Below are positions 1-7,493 of a stretch of 18,644 nt of DNA, piece by piece. The stretch's first letter is position 1. Each line of letters starts with the position of its first letter. The notes under the pieces are model-generated. The model saw only the letters and a program-made list of their open reading frames with translations, was not told where the DNA came from and did not search any database. The DNA comes from CAYTID01 sp964437735 (GTDB lineage: Bacteria > Bacteroidota > Ignavibacteria > UBA10030 > BY39): positions 1 to 18,644 of the forward strand of contig CAYTID010000045.1 of the NCBI GenBank assembly GCA_964437735.1. Reading direction: 5' to 3'. The translations under genes were made by a program, and so were the position numbers.

Positions 1-456
1 ATAGCCATAACTCTTTCGCAAATCCCATATCGCACCGATGAAATTTTCATTACGGGCTTCGGCAAAAACTTTATAGCCGTAAGCAATTCCCAGACATGTA
101 AGTGCATCGGCGTCATTTTTATTTTTATCAACATACATTTTGGATATTTTAATCGCCTCATCAATTACAAGCATTGCTTCTTTGTAATCTTTTTCAGTTT
201 TGCTGAATAAAAACCGCCATAGTGATTGTGCTGACTTGAATAAATACGGACGAGGATACTCAGGGGAAATTTTGATTGCTTCATTAAATGAATCGGAGGC
301 TTTTGCAAATTCAAAATTATATAATCGATTCAAACCTTCTAACGTTAAATGCTGTAACTCTTCTTTTTTAAAACGCTTTGCATCATCAGAATAAGATAAA
401 AATTGAACAAAAATTAAAAGTAAACCAATATATGAAAATCTATTTTTCAAATACAA
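1..456 (-). CDS. TPR-type exported protein, N-terminal part (runs off left edge)
   Basis: An open frame continues without a stop to base 1, giving the first 152 residues of a longer protein. After a short basic start (residues 4-6 KNR) there is a hydrophobic stretch (IGLLLIFVQFL), which reads as a signal peptide or N-terminal anchor. The following helical repeats contain TPR-like segments: 'FEFAKASDSFNEAIKISPEYPRP', with the usual A-x-x-x-F-x-x-A-I-x-x-x-P spacing, and a second one around 'AMLVIDEAIKIS'. Such proteins usually scaffold envelope complexes, but no partner can be named here. It is the last visible gene of the plsC-kdsB-DUF502-pyrG operon and starts 6 bases after the pyrG stop. 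The chosen TTG (456) lies 10 bases after AAAGGA; a TTG at 450 is the alternative. Coding is supported by the conserved layout; the function is unknown. Confidence 0.75.
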   Translation of the reverse strand, partial: MYLKNRFSYIGLLLIFVQFLSYSDDAKRFKKEELQHLTLEGLNRLYNFEFAKASDSFNEAIKISPEYPRPYLFKSAQSLWRFLFSKTEKDYKEAMLVIDEAIKISKMYVDKNKNDADALTCLGIAYGYKVFAEARNENFIGAIWDLRKSYGY

Positions 457-462
457 ATTATT

Positions 463-2088
463 TCAGTCCTTTTTGCTTTTTTTATACATTATTGCCGCTT
501 TCACAAAATCTCTGAATAGCGGGTGCGAACTGGTTGCCCGTGATTTTAATTCCGGGTGAAACTGCACACCGACAAACCACGGATGATTCCGAATTTCAAT
601 TATTTCAACCAGATTATTCAGTGGACATAATCCACTCATAATCATTCCATTTTTCTCCAGAATATCGATAAATGTGTTGTTTACCTCATACCGGTGGCGA
701 TGTCTTTCGTGAATTAACTCGCGTTTATATGCATTATGGGATTTCGTTTTTTGTATCAGCTTACACGGAAAAGACCCCAGCCTCATAGTTCCGCCGTATC
801 CGGTAACGCTTTTCTGTTCAGCCATCATATCAATTACATTTTGATCAGTTTGTTTGAATTCTTTACTGTTTGCCTTGTTCAGATTACAAACATTTCTGGC
901 AAATTCAATTACGGCGCATTGCATGCCTAAACAGATTCCGAAGAAAGGAATTTTATTTTCACGAACATATTTGATTGAAGAAATCTTCCCTTCAATTCCA
1001 CGCTCACCGAATCCCGGAGCAACCAGCAAGCCTGAGAGTTCTTTCAAATGTTTTTCCGCTCCGTCATTCTCAATATCCTGTGCAGCAAACCATTGAAGAT
1101 TTACTTTGACATTGTTAACTGCACCGGCATGGATAAATGATTCTGTTATACTTTTATAAGCGTCGTGATGCATCGTGTATTTTCCGCAAATACCAATATT
1201 CACTTCCCCTGCCGGATTTTTAATTCTTTTTACTATTTTTTTCCAGTCTTTTAAATCCGGATGCGGACAGGTTAAATCCAGTTTTTCCAAAACCAAGTCG
1301 TCCAACTCCTGGTCAAGAAACCATAATGGTACTTCATAAATCGTCCCGGCATCGGGGGCACCAATTACTGATTCGGGATCCACGTTTGTGAATAATGCAA
1401 TTTTCTCGCGTACATTTTTGGTAAGCGGTAACTCCGATCTGCAAATTAATATATCAGGTTGAATTCCGGTTTCAAGTAACCTCTTCACACTATGTTGTGT
1501 CGGCTTTGTTTTAATTTCTCCTGCTGAAGCAATATATGGAACCAGTGTTACATGAATACTTAACGAATTTCTCTTCCCTAACTTATTCATGAATTGGCGC
1601 ATTGCCTCAATGAACGGAAAACTTTCTATATCGCCAACTGTTCCACCGATTTCTGTAATAATAATGTCGTAGTTACCCGATTTCCCGAGTGTCTCAAACC
1701 TTGTTTTTATTTCATCCGTTATATGTGGTATTACCTGAACTGTCTCCCCTAGATAGTCCCCTCTCCGTTCTTTGGTGATCACATCAAAATATACCTGACC
1801 GGCAGTTGTGATATTATCCTTTGTGGTATTAATATCCAAATACCTTTCATAATGCCCAAGGTCAAGGTCTGTTTCGGCTCCGTCATCGGTAACATAGACT
1901 TCACCGTGTTGATAGGGATTCATTGTTCCGGGATCAATATTTATGTAAGGATCGAATTTTTGTATTGTTACTCTGAGACCTCTTGATTTTAATAAAAGTC
2001 CCAATGAAGCCGCAGCAATTCCCTTGCCTAATGAGGAAACTACTCCGCCGGTGACAAAAATGTAGTTTATGGGATTTCGTCTGGTCAA
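463..2088 (-). CDS. pyrG: CTP synthase (glutamine-hydrolysing)
   Basis: Makes CTP from UTP, ATP and glutamine in the cytoplasm, the last step of pyrimidine nucleotide synthesis. The protein has 541 residues, the usual full length. The N-terminal synthase domain has the nucleotide loop GGVVSSLGKG (residues 14-23), the DPYINIDPGTMNP block (about 46-58) and EIGGTVGDIES (about 146-156). The C-terminal class I glutamine amidotransferase domain carries the nucleophile Cys386 in GICLGMQ and the His-Glu pair in QFHPE (His511, Glu513). The start is TTG, backed by AAAGGA six bases upstream and by the conserved N-terminus beginning just after it. It begins 12 bases after the DUF502 stop. The operon also holds kdsB, which consumes CTP, so co-expression makes metabolic sense. 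No missing residue was seen. Confidence 0.98.
   Translation of the reverse strand: MTRRNPINYIFVTGGVVSSLGKGIAAASLGLLLKSRGLRVTIQKFDPYINIDPGTMNPYQHGEVYVTDDGAETDLDLGHYERYLDINTTKDNITTAGQVYFDVITKERRGDYLGETVQVIPHITDEIKTRFETLGKSGNYDIIITEIGGTVGDIESFPFIEAMRQFMNKLGKRNSLSIHVTLVPYIASAGEIKTKPTQHSVKRLLETGIQPDILICRSELPLTKNVREKIALFTNVDPESVIGAPDAGTIYEVPLWFLDQELDDLVLEKLDLTCPHPDLKDWKKIVKRIKNPAGEVNIGICGKYTMHHDAYKSITESFIHAGAVNNVKVNLQWFAAQDIENDGAEKHLKELSGLLVAPGFGERGIEGKISSIKYVRENKIPFFGICLGMQCAVIEFARNVCNLNKANSKEFKQTDQNVIDMMAEQKSVTGYGGTMRLGSFPCKLIQKTKSHNAYKRELIHERHRHRYEVNNTFIDILEKNGMIMSGLCPLNNLVEIIEIRNHPWFVGVQFHPELKSRATSSHPLFRDFVKAAIMYKKSKKD
467..472 (-). promoter_or_regulatory. Ribosome binding site of the TPR gene, inside pyrG
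   Basis: AAAGGA (read on the minus strand) lies in the last codons of pyrG, 10 bases before the in-frame TTG at 456 and 16 before the TTG at 450. The spacing favours the start at 456 and implies translational coupling to pyrG. Confidence 0.5.
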
Positions 2089-2094
2089 ATAATT

Positions 2095-2100
2095 TCCTTT
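2095..2100 (-). promoter_or_regulatory. Ribosome binding site deciding the pyrG TTG start
   Basis: AAAGGA on the minus strand, six bases before TTG 2088. It fills most of the 12-base gap after the DUF502 stop and explains why a TTG is used. Confidence 0.6.
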
Positions 2101-2721
2101 CTATTTTATTTGTAAAACATCTGCAGAAACCACACCGCCCGATAATACCAATTTCAAACCTTCTTCAATTGTGATATTTAGAATTTGAACATCATTTCGC
2201 GGTACAAACACCAAAACTCCTGAAGTCGGATTAGGCGGATGAGGAAAATAAACACTTATTACGGCTTCTGATTCTTCATCTTTCTTTACATCCAATTCAT
2301 TAGTCGCAAAGCCGATGGAATAAATTCCTTTTCGCGGATACTCGACTAAAACAACATTCTTAAAATTTTTACTTTTGGAACCTATTGCAAACGCCGAAAT
2401 TAAATCCCTGATTGCACTGTAGATAGTTCTGGCTAAAGGCAACGAAAGAAATGTTCTATCGAAAATTTTTATAATAAAAGTTCCGAACAAATTTTTGGAC
2501 ATTAAGCCAACAATTAAAATTAATAGGATGAGGGAAATAAATCCCAAGCCCGTGATGTGGTAACCGAGCAACGTATCGATCAGCGGAGAAATTATGCCGT
2601 CTATTACATTGAATAGCATATTTAAAACAACGATTGTAATTACTATCGGAACAATGACGACAATCCCCCTCATAAAAGTAAATTTTATACCATCCCACAA
2701 TGTTGTTTTTTCTTCACTCAT
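2101..2721 (-). CDS. DUF502 family membrane protein
   Basis: A 206-residue inner-membrane protein of the DUF502 family, whose biochemical role is not established. Two membrane helices are visible (about residues 19-40 and 57-78), with a short tract between them rich in Ile, Leu and Pro. The soluble C-terminal part carries the family signatures: SLPLARTIYSAIRDL (about 93-107), PxPTSG (163-168) followed by VFVPR, and SGGVVS (194-199) near the end. The length is normal for the family. The ATG overlaps the end of kdsB by 8 bases (ATGAGTGA), so translation is probably coupled. Its place between kdsB and pyrG in an envelope-oriented operon suggests an envelope role, but that is inference only. Confidence 0.9.
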   Translation of the reverse strand: MSEEKTTLWDGIKFTFMRGIVVIVPIVITIVVLNMLFNVIDGIISPLIDTLLGYHITGLGFISLILLILIVGLMSKNLFGTFIIKIFDRTFLSLPLARTIYSAIRDLISAFAIGSKSKNFKNVVLVEYPRKGIYSIGFATNELDVKKDEESEAVISVYFPHPPNPTSGVLVFVPRNDVQILNITIEEGLKLVLSGGVVSADVLQIK

Positions 2722-3496
2722 TTATAACGCTTTCAAATTGTTGTATTATTTTTTCAATTTTCTTTACATCATCAGGAGTATCAACGGAGATAGAATCAAA
2801 TTTTGTAATAACTGTTTTAATTTTGGATCCGTTTTCGATTATCCTGAGTTGTTCGAGCTTTTCAGCCATTTCGAGCGGTGAGTTTTTCCAAGCTGAATAT
2901 CTCAACAGAAATTCGCGTCTGTAAACATACAGACCAATATGTTTATAATAAGGGTGATTTTTCAGCCAATTCATTTCATTCCCGGAATCCCTGTAATAAG
3001 GTATCGGAGAACGTGAAAAGTAAATGGCAAAATTATTTGAATCTATAACCACTTTAGGAATATTAGGATTGGATAAATCTTCAATATTTTCTATTACCTT
3101 TACCGCTGTTGACACCTGAACCTCATTGTCATTCAGAAGAGGTGCTATGGTCTGATCAATCATCTCGGGATTTATTAACGGCTCATCACCCTGGATGTTG
3201 ACCACAATATCTACATTTTTTAGATTTTTAACTACATGAGCGATTCTGTCGCTGCCACTTGCGATTTCTGCCGGAGTGATAACAACCTCACCACCGAATT
3301 TTTTAACAGCCTTTTCAATTCGTTCATCGTCAGTTGCGATGATAATATTATTTATGTATTTGGATTTTTTTGCTTGCTCATAAACTCTTTGGATCATTGT
3401 TTTTCCGGCAAGAATTATCAAAGGTTTCCCCGGCAGCCGCATCGATCCATATCTGGCAGGAATAACGGCAATTATTTTATTGTTTGAGTTTTTCAT
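2714..3496 (-). CDS. kdsB: 3-deoxy-manno-octulosonate cytidylyltransferase (CMP-Kdo synthetase)
   Basis: Activates Kdo with CTP to give CMP-Kdo, the donor used to build the inner core of LPS. It is 260 residues long, typical of the family. Motifs in order: IPARYGSMRLPGKPL (residues 12-26), the CTP-binding loop; NIQGDEPLI (100-108) with the metal-binding Asp; YFSRSPIPYYRD (about 159-170); HIGLYVYRREFL; EKLEQLR, matching the usual ESLEQLR; and SVDTPDD near the C-terminus. The start overlaps the plsC stop as ATGA. Its presence is the best evidence in this window for an LPS-bearing outer membrane. No other Kdo pathway gene (kdsA, kdsC, waaA) is visible here. Confidence 0.97.
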   Translation of the reverse strand: MKNSNNKIIAVIPARYGSMRLPGKPLIILAGKTMIQRVYEQAKKSKYINNIIIATDDERIEKAVKKFGGEVVITPAEIASGSDRIAHVVKNLKNVDIVVNIQGDEPLINPEMIDQTIAPLLNDNEVQVSTAVKVIENIEDLSNPNIPKVVIDSNNFAIYFSRSPIPYYRDSGNEMNWLKNHPYYKHIGLYVYRREFLLRYSAWKNSPLEMAEKLEQLRIIENGSKIKTVITKFDSISVDTPDDVKKIEKIIQQFESVINE

Positions 3497-4200
3497 TGAT
3501 CTATATAATGATTGGAAATTATTCTGTGAACATCTTTCATTAATCTTAGCTCTTCTGCTTTTCCGCCAGCAATATCGACTTCTATTGGTTTATCTATTGT
3601 AAGAGTGATTATTCCGGGAACAATTTTAAGTTTTTGTTTTGACATTGCTTTATAACTTCCGTTGATAGTAAGAGGGATTACCGGGACACCTGCTTTTACG
3701 GCAAGGTTAAAAGCCCCGCGTTTAAATGGCTGTAGTTTCCCATCCATCGTTCGGGTTCCCTCGCCGAAAAGTAATACGGATGCTCCGTTTTTAATTTTTT
3801 CAACCGCTTCATCCAAACTTCGTGAAGCTTGAACACTCCGGTCTCTCGCAATAGGAATATAAGTTTTATTAAATTTGAGCGCCCAACCGAGAAACGGAAT
3901 TTTCTCTAATTCTTTTTTATACACTATTCTTATTTGGTCGGGAACACCAGCCAAAACAGCAGGAATATCGAATCCGCTGGCATGGTTCGCTACATAAACA
4001 TAACTTTTCTCTTTTTCAAGGTTTTCAACCCCTTTTACTTCAATTTTTACCCGGCTGATCAAAAATATGCCTTTTCCAAAAACCCTCGCTAACCAATGAA
4101 ACAACCTTCCGTTCCTATTTACAGGTATAGCAAGTAATCCGAACAGAGACATTACTCCTGTAAAAATATATATCGTTAAAAGTTTAAAAAAAGAAACCAT
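3493..4200 (-). CDS. plsC: 1-acyl-sn-glycerol-3-phosphate acyltransferase (PlsC type)
   Basis: Likely acylates lysophosphatidate to phosphatidate at the inner face of the cytoplasmic membrane. It has 235 residues with a hydrophobic N-terminus (about 4-27) that anchors it. The catalytic HX4D motif is NHASGFD (72-78). The second conserved block, FGEGTR (145-150), has Gly where the family usually has Pro (PEGTR), a tolerated change. It is followed by FKRGAFNLAVKAGVPVIPLTI, the usual substrate-binding region. It is the first gene of the left minus-strand operon and faces away from the GYD gene across a 155-base divergent gap. There is no clear SD before the ATG at 4200. Other members of the superfamily acylate other lipids, so substrate specificity is inferred. 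Confidence 0.92.
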   Translation of the reverse strand: MVSFFKLLTIYIFTGVMSLFGLLAIPVNRNGRLFHWLARVFGKGIFLISRVKIEVKGVENLEKEKSYVYVANHASGFDIPAVLAGVPDQIRIVYKKELEKIPFLGWALKFNKTYIPIARDRSVQASRSLDEAVEKIKNGASVLLFGEGTRTMDGKLQPFKRGAFNLAVKAGVPVIPLTINGSYKAMSKQKLKIVPGIITLTIDKPIEVDIAGGKAEELRLMKDVHRIISNHYIDQ

Positions 4201-4247
4201 CGTATCAGATTAATTTAAGATTAACAGAATGGAGATCAGCTTTTTTA

Positions 4248-4276
4248 ATCTTACGAAAATATGAATTCAAAAGCAA
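4248..4276 (-). promoter_or_regulatory. Possible promoter of the plsC-kdsB-DUF502-pyrG operon
   Basis: On the minus strand, TTGCTT (4276-4271) and TAAGAT (4253-4248) are 17 bases apart, a sigma70-like arrangement about 48 bases before the plsC ATG. Both boxes match the consensus only partly. Confidence 0.3.
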
Positions 4277-4297
4277 GAAACGGCAATTTTTTGCCTA

Positions 4298-4324
4298 TTT
4301 AACAGAATCTGTTTATCTTATAAT
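4298..4324 (+). promoter_or_regulatory. Possible promoter of the GYD-domain gene
   Basis: A perfect TATAAT at 4319-4324 lies about 20 bases before the SD of the GYD gene. The best upstream box is TTTAAC at 4298-4303 with a short 15-base spacer, so only the -10 box is convincing. The gap also holds a small inverted repeat, GGCAA-TTTT-TTGCC (4282-4295), of unknown use. Confidence 0.35.
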
Positions 4325-4355
4325 GTAGAATTTTAATAAATTCGAGGAGAAAATT

Positions 4356-4652
4356 ATGCCGACTTTTATATTAGCTACAAAATTATCGCAAGGTCTTACA
4401 AAAAATCCTGCGCTCCGTGAAGACATCGGGAAGGAATGGAAATCGAGAGTAAGTCAAAAATGCCCCGGTGTAAAGTGGATTTCCCATTTCGCGGTCCTTG
4501 GTCCATATGATTTCATCGATATTTATGAAGCATCCTCGGAAGAGGAAGCCGCAAAAGTGTCAATGATTACACTTTCATCAGGAGCCTCCGTTGCAGAGAG
4601 TTGGACTGCTATTCCGTATAAAAGATTTCTGGAATTAGTTAAGGAAATATAA
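4356..4652 (+). CDS. GYD-domain protein
   Basis: A 98-residue cytoplasmic protein of the GYD family, named for the Gly-Tyr-Asp motif, seen here as GPYDFIDIYEA about midway along. The pattern of a short strand start (PTFILATKLSQG), a helix, and then 'GVKWISHFAVLGPYDFIDIYEASSEEEAA' matches the ferredoxin-like alpha/beta fold of small dimeric proteins. The family's function is unknown; no catalytic residues can be assigned. The SD GAGGAG (4344-4349) is strong and lies six bases before the ATG. It stands alone between divergent plsC and a second small gene with its own leader, so it is probably monocistronic. It could respond to a stress or metabolite, but nothing in the sequence tells which. Confidence 0.85.
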   Translation: MPTFILATKLSQGLTKNPALREDIGKEWKSRVSQKCPGVKWISHFAVLGPYDFIDIYEASSEEEAAKVSMITLSSGASVAESWTAIPYKRFLELVKEI

Positions 4653-4660
4653 ATTTTTTA

Positions 4661-4689
4661 TTGACTTTAATTTGGATTGAAGTTAAATT
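4661..4689 (+). promoter_or_regulatory. Probable promoter of the 105-residue hypothetical gene
   Basis: TTGACT (4661-4666) and TAAATT (4684-4689) are separated by 17 bases. A start near 4696 would give a leader of about 85 bases. That leader begins with GACCCT (4696-4701) and holds its inverted copy AGGGTC at 4734-4739. Confidence 0.4.
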
Positions 4690-4780
4690 TAATCAGACCC
4701 TATGGTATTAATAATTACAACGAATGATTGGGCAGGGTCAAGTAATAATTAAGGATTAATTTTATTACACGGAGGATTTT

Positions 4781-5098
4781 ATGACCGGGTATTATGAAGC
4801 GCGCTTACACGAAGCTTATAATAAGATACTTATACATTGGGGGGAAAAATTAAAAACCATCGAGCTGAATTTTAAAAACAACCGGGTTCCGCTTAACTCA
4901 CCTAACCGTACAGTGTTGATTTCGAAATATGAAAATTTAAAATCGCACTTTTATTCATTAAAATATTTCAGTTCGTTTGATATGGAAGATTTCAAAGTGG
5001 AAGTAAAAACATTATTAAATGAAATGAAGGAACTCGAAACAGATATTAACTCCCTGATGAAAACAAATTTTACGTTGAAGGAATTAAAATTGATTTGA
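4781..5098 (+). CDS. Small helical protein of unknown function
   Basis: I do not recognise this 105-residue protein. It is charged, rich in Lys, Glu, Leu and Asn, has no cysteine, no signal peptide and no membrane segment. Spacing of Leu, Ile and Phe in residues 66-105 (from 'FDMEDFKVEVKTLLNEMKEL' onward) suggests amphipathic helices or a short coiled coil. An N-terminal helix (about 5-30) carries HEAYNKILIHWGEKLKTIEL. Translation is well supported: GGAGGA (4771-4776) sits five bases before the ATG, and a probable promoter lies upstream. It ends only 4 bases before the convergent PAP2 gene. A small regulator or structural protein is possible; no function can be assigned. Confidence 0.7.
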   Translation: MTGYYEARLHEAYNKILIHWGEKLKTIELNFKNNRVPLNSPNRTVLISKYENLKSHFYSLKYFSSFDMEDFKVEVKTLLNEMKELETDINSLMKTNFTLKELKLI

Positions 5099-5118
5099 GA
5101 AACTAATTTCTGTTTTTT
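5098..5118 (+). terminator. Weak terminator-like hairpin after the small helical gene
   Basis: AGAAA (5098-5102) and TTTCT (5107-5111) can form a 5-bp stem with a four-base loop, followed by G and six T (5113-5118). The stem is AT-rich and overlaps the end of the convergent PAP2 gene, so it may be chance. Confidence 0.25.
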
Positions 5119-6047
5119 GTAAGTTTAGCCGTTTGCAACTCCAACCATTTATAATAGATATACTTTGCACTCCATATCGTAAAAACCATAAAGATTGCTC
5201 CGGCAATTAAATCAATAACATAATGATATCGGAGATAAACCGTCCCCATTATTAAGAAGCTCCCTATCACCCAGATAAATACTCTTACACGCATTTGATA
5301 TTTATATGCAATGAACATCAACAATAATGTTAATTGTGTGTGACCACTGGGGAAAACATCTCTCTGAACAATTGCCGCCGGATCGGGATGCCCTTTGATA
5401 ATTGACTCACCTAGATTAACAAAATCGCGTAAGAAGTTAGTAGCAAATAATCCGGGTAGTTCCGTGTTTATCAATTCAAACGAATGTAATGTAAACCGGG
5501 GTCCGATTGCCGGTAAAGCAAAATAACCGAGATATGAGAGGTAAAAGCCGTAAATTATCAGGAATGCTGCGTATCTGAATTGCTTAAATCCCTCTCGCCG
5601 GTAAAGTTCGATTCCCATAATGATGAATAAAAAATAAAAACTAGAATAAGAAATCTGGAGTATTTCCGTTATCACAGGATGTGAAAATTTTGCCAGCCAA
5701 ACGGTAGGATCAACACCAAAGAGAAATCTGTCAATATCAATTAACAACTGATCATAATCTTTTTCGTGAATCGGCTTAATGATAAAGTACAGCTGCTTGA
5801 AAGTAATTAATATCATCGGTGCGATATACCAATTATGCAAAATTTTCAGGACTTTATGGGAAGAATTATTCGAAAAGAAAGCAGTTACAAAAACAAAAAT
5901 TATTACAACGATATTCACAGTCAGGAGAATCAGCCATTGTTTTATTACATCCATATAAACAAGATTGATTGTAATCAAAAACAGACCGAATACGACCACA
6001 ATTACATCATAAGGTTGTAGAGAAAATATTAATTTTCTAAAATTCAT
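5103..6047 (-). CDS. PAP2 superfamily membrane protein, Aur1/inositolphosphotransferase-like
   Basis: A 314-residue integral membrane protein with six or more hydrophobic segments. The PAP2 signature is present in its membrane-phosphotransferase form: GPRF (182-185) after the ALPA turn, FPSGHTQL with PSGH at 233-236, and YLRYHYVIDL with Arg273, His275 and Asp279. The two histidines would be the phospho-enzyme nucleophile and its partner. The classical KxxxxxxRP motif is not evident; GPR stands in that place, as in Aur1-like proteins. Likely reactions are dephosphorylation of a lipid phosphate or transfer of a phospho-head group at the membrane; the substrate is unknown. It is the last gene of the AsmA-rsmA-mgtE operon, begins 21 bases after mgtE and has no clear SD. 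Confidence 0.85.
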   Translation of the reverse strand: MNFRKLIFSLQPYDVIVVVFGLFLITINLVYMDVIKQWLILLTVNIVVIIFVFVTAFFSNNSSHKVLKILHNWYIAPMILITFKQLYFIIKPIHEKDYDQLLIDIDRFLFGVDPTVWLAKFSHPVITEILQISYSSFYFLFIIMGIELYRREGFKQFRYAAFLIIYGFYLSYLGYFALPAIGPRFTLHSFELINTELPGLFATNFLRDFVNLGESIIKGHPDPAAIVQRDVFPSGHTQLTLLLMFIAYKYQMRVRVFIWVIGSFLIMGTVYLRYHYVIDLIAGAIFMVFTIWSAKYIYYKWLELQTAKLTKNRN

Positions 6048-6068
6048 AAAATAATTTTAATGGATAAT

Positions 6069-7493
6069 TTACTGTGGATATAGAACTGCCAATGAAGTAA
6101 AATAAATTAGAAGTCCGAGCGCATCGTTTGTAGTTGTAATAAACGGTCCGGTGGAGACGGCAGGATCTATTTTTATTTTGTCAAGTATGAAGGGCATAAT
6201 ACCGCCGACAACCGTAGCATTGATTACTACAATTAACAAAGCAATTCCGATTGAGAAACCGAACCAAAAATCTTCAAACCAAAGGTATGTCACTAATGTA
6301 AGTAATAATCCTAAGAGTAATCCGTGTAAAACAGATATTCCGAATTCTTTAAAAATTCTTTGCTTCATCTGGCCAAACCATATTTCACCCGTGGCAAGCC
6401 CTCTTACGACAATTGCTGATGATTGAACGCCGGCACTCCCTCCCATTGCCATTATAATCGGAATAAAGAACGCCGCCATAATTATTTTTTCGATTGATGC
6501 TTGAAATTCACTGAGTACTACCGCCGATAATAATTCGCCGATAAAAGCCAGTAATAGCCAGGGAAGTCTTAATCTCACAACTTTAAATATCGACGCCGAT
6601 GATGCTTCAGTGCCTGTAATACCGGCCATTTTTTCAATATCTTCTGAGGCTTCTTCCTGGATAACGTCTATTACGTCATCAATAGTAATCCGACCGACTA
6701 GTTCCATTGTGTCGCTCACAACAGGAAGCGAAATTAAATCATATTTTTGCATCAAGTTGGCAACTTCCTGCTGGTCAGTCAATACATTTACATGAAAAAT
6801 TTCACCTTCAATAATTTTATAAATCCGCAGTCTCGGTGAATTGGTAATCAGATCTTTTAAAGTTATCGACCCGCACAATATTCCGTTATCATCAGTAACA
6901 TATATAACGTTAATATCCTCAAATTCCTTTGCTAATAAGCGTATTTTTTTGATTGCCTGGTGAATTGTATCATTCCTATTGACAGTCACAACCTCAGTTG
7001 CCATTAGACCGCCGGCTGTATCTTCCGGATACTTCAATAACTCTTTTACGTCGGCTGATTCCTCGGCGGGCATTTCACTCAAAACTTTATTAGCAACCCA
7101 ATCAGATAATTCAGCTACTACGTCAGCAGCATCATCAGAATCGAGAAGTCCTACCAATTCTGAAATCCGTTCTTGAGGTATTATTTCAAGAAGTTGATGT
7201 CTTATTTCGCTATCGAGATCTAATATAACTTCACTGGCAGTATCAAGATCCAATAGATTGAATACATATTCCCGTTCATCATCATCTTTTAAATGATCAA
7301 TGATATCGGCGATATCGGCAGGATGCAAATCCGTCAGAATATTGACAAGAATCGTTGATGCACGCTCTGATACAAGATCTTCTATGTCGGCCATCAACTC
7401 ATCGTCAATTTCGATTGTTTTTATATGTGGTTGTTTTTTTTCAACCACACCATCTTCAACAGGTTCAATATTCTTTGGATTCAAATCATTCAT
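6069..7493 (-). CDS. mgtE: Magnesium transporter/channel MgtE
   Basis: Imports Mg2+ through the inner membrane as a dimer gated by cytoplasmic Mg2+. The order of domains is standard. First comes an acidic N-terminal superhelical domain (about 30-150) with the LHPADIADIIDHL and LLDSDDAADVVAEL repeats. Next is a pair of CBS domains (about 166-285) opened by YPEDTAGGLMATEVVTV and including LPVVSDTMELVGRITIDDV. Last are five membrane helices from about residue 310, with FFIPIIMAMGGSAGVQSSAIVVRGLATGE and the pore segment GPFITTTNDALGLLIYF, whose Asp (about 457) lines the pore. I chose the ATG at 7493, which overlaps the rsmA stop by 8 bases (ATGAATGA). A TTG 18 bases upstream (7511) is in frame but has no better SD. 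The length of 474 residues is normal. Confidence 0.95.
   Translation of the reverse strand: MNDLNPKNIEPVEDGVVEKKQPHIKTIEIDDELMADIEDLVSERASTILVNILTDLHPADIADIIDHLKDDDEREYVFNLLDLDTASEVILDLDSEIRHQLLEIIPQERISELVGLLDSDDAADVVAELSDWVANKVLSEMPAEESADVKELLKYPEDTAGGLMATEVVTVNRNDTIHQAIKKIRLLAKEFEDINVIYVTDDNGILCGSITLKDLITNSPRLRIYKIIEGEIFHVNVLTDQQEVANLMQKYDLISLPVVSDTMELVGRITIDDVIDVIQEEASEDIEKMAGITGTEASSASIFKVVRLRLPWLLLAFIGELLSAVVLSEFQASIEKIIMAAFFIPIIMAMGGSAGVQSSAIVVRGLATGEIWFGQMKQRIFKEFGISVLHGLLLGLLLTLVTYLWFEDFWFGFSIGIALLIVVINATVVGGIMPFILDKIKIDPAVSTGPFITTTNDALGLLIYFTSLAVLYPQ

Noticed and set aside
200..394. Plus-strand open frame opposite the TPR gene
   Set aside because: It lies antisense to a minus-strand frame that has a signal sequence, TPR pattern and SD. 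It has no motif of its own.
4696..4739. GACCCT/AGGGTC inverted repeat as a riboswitch
   Set aside because: There are only six paired bases with a 32-base loop and no known aptamer core. I kept it as a note on the leader, not as a feature.
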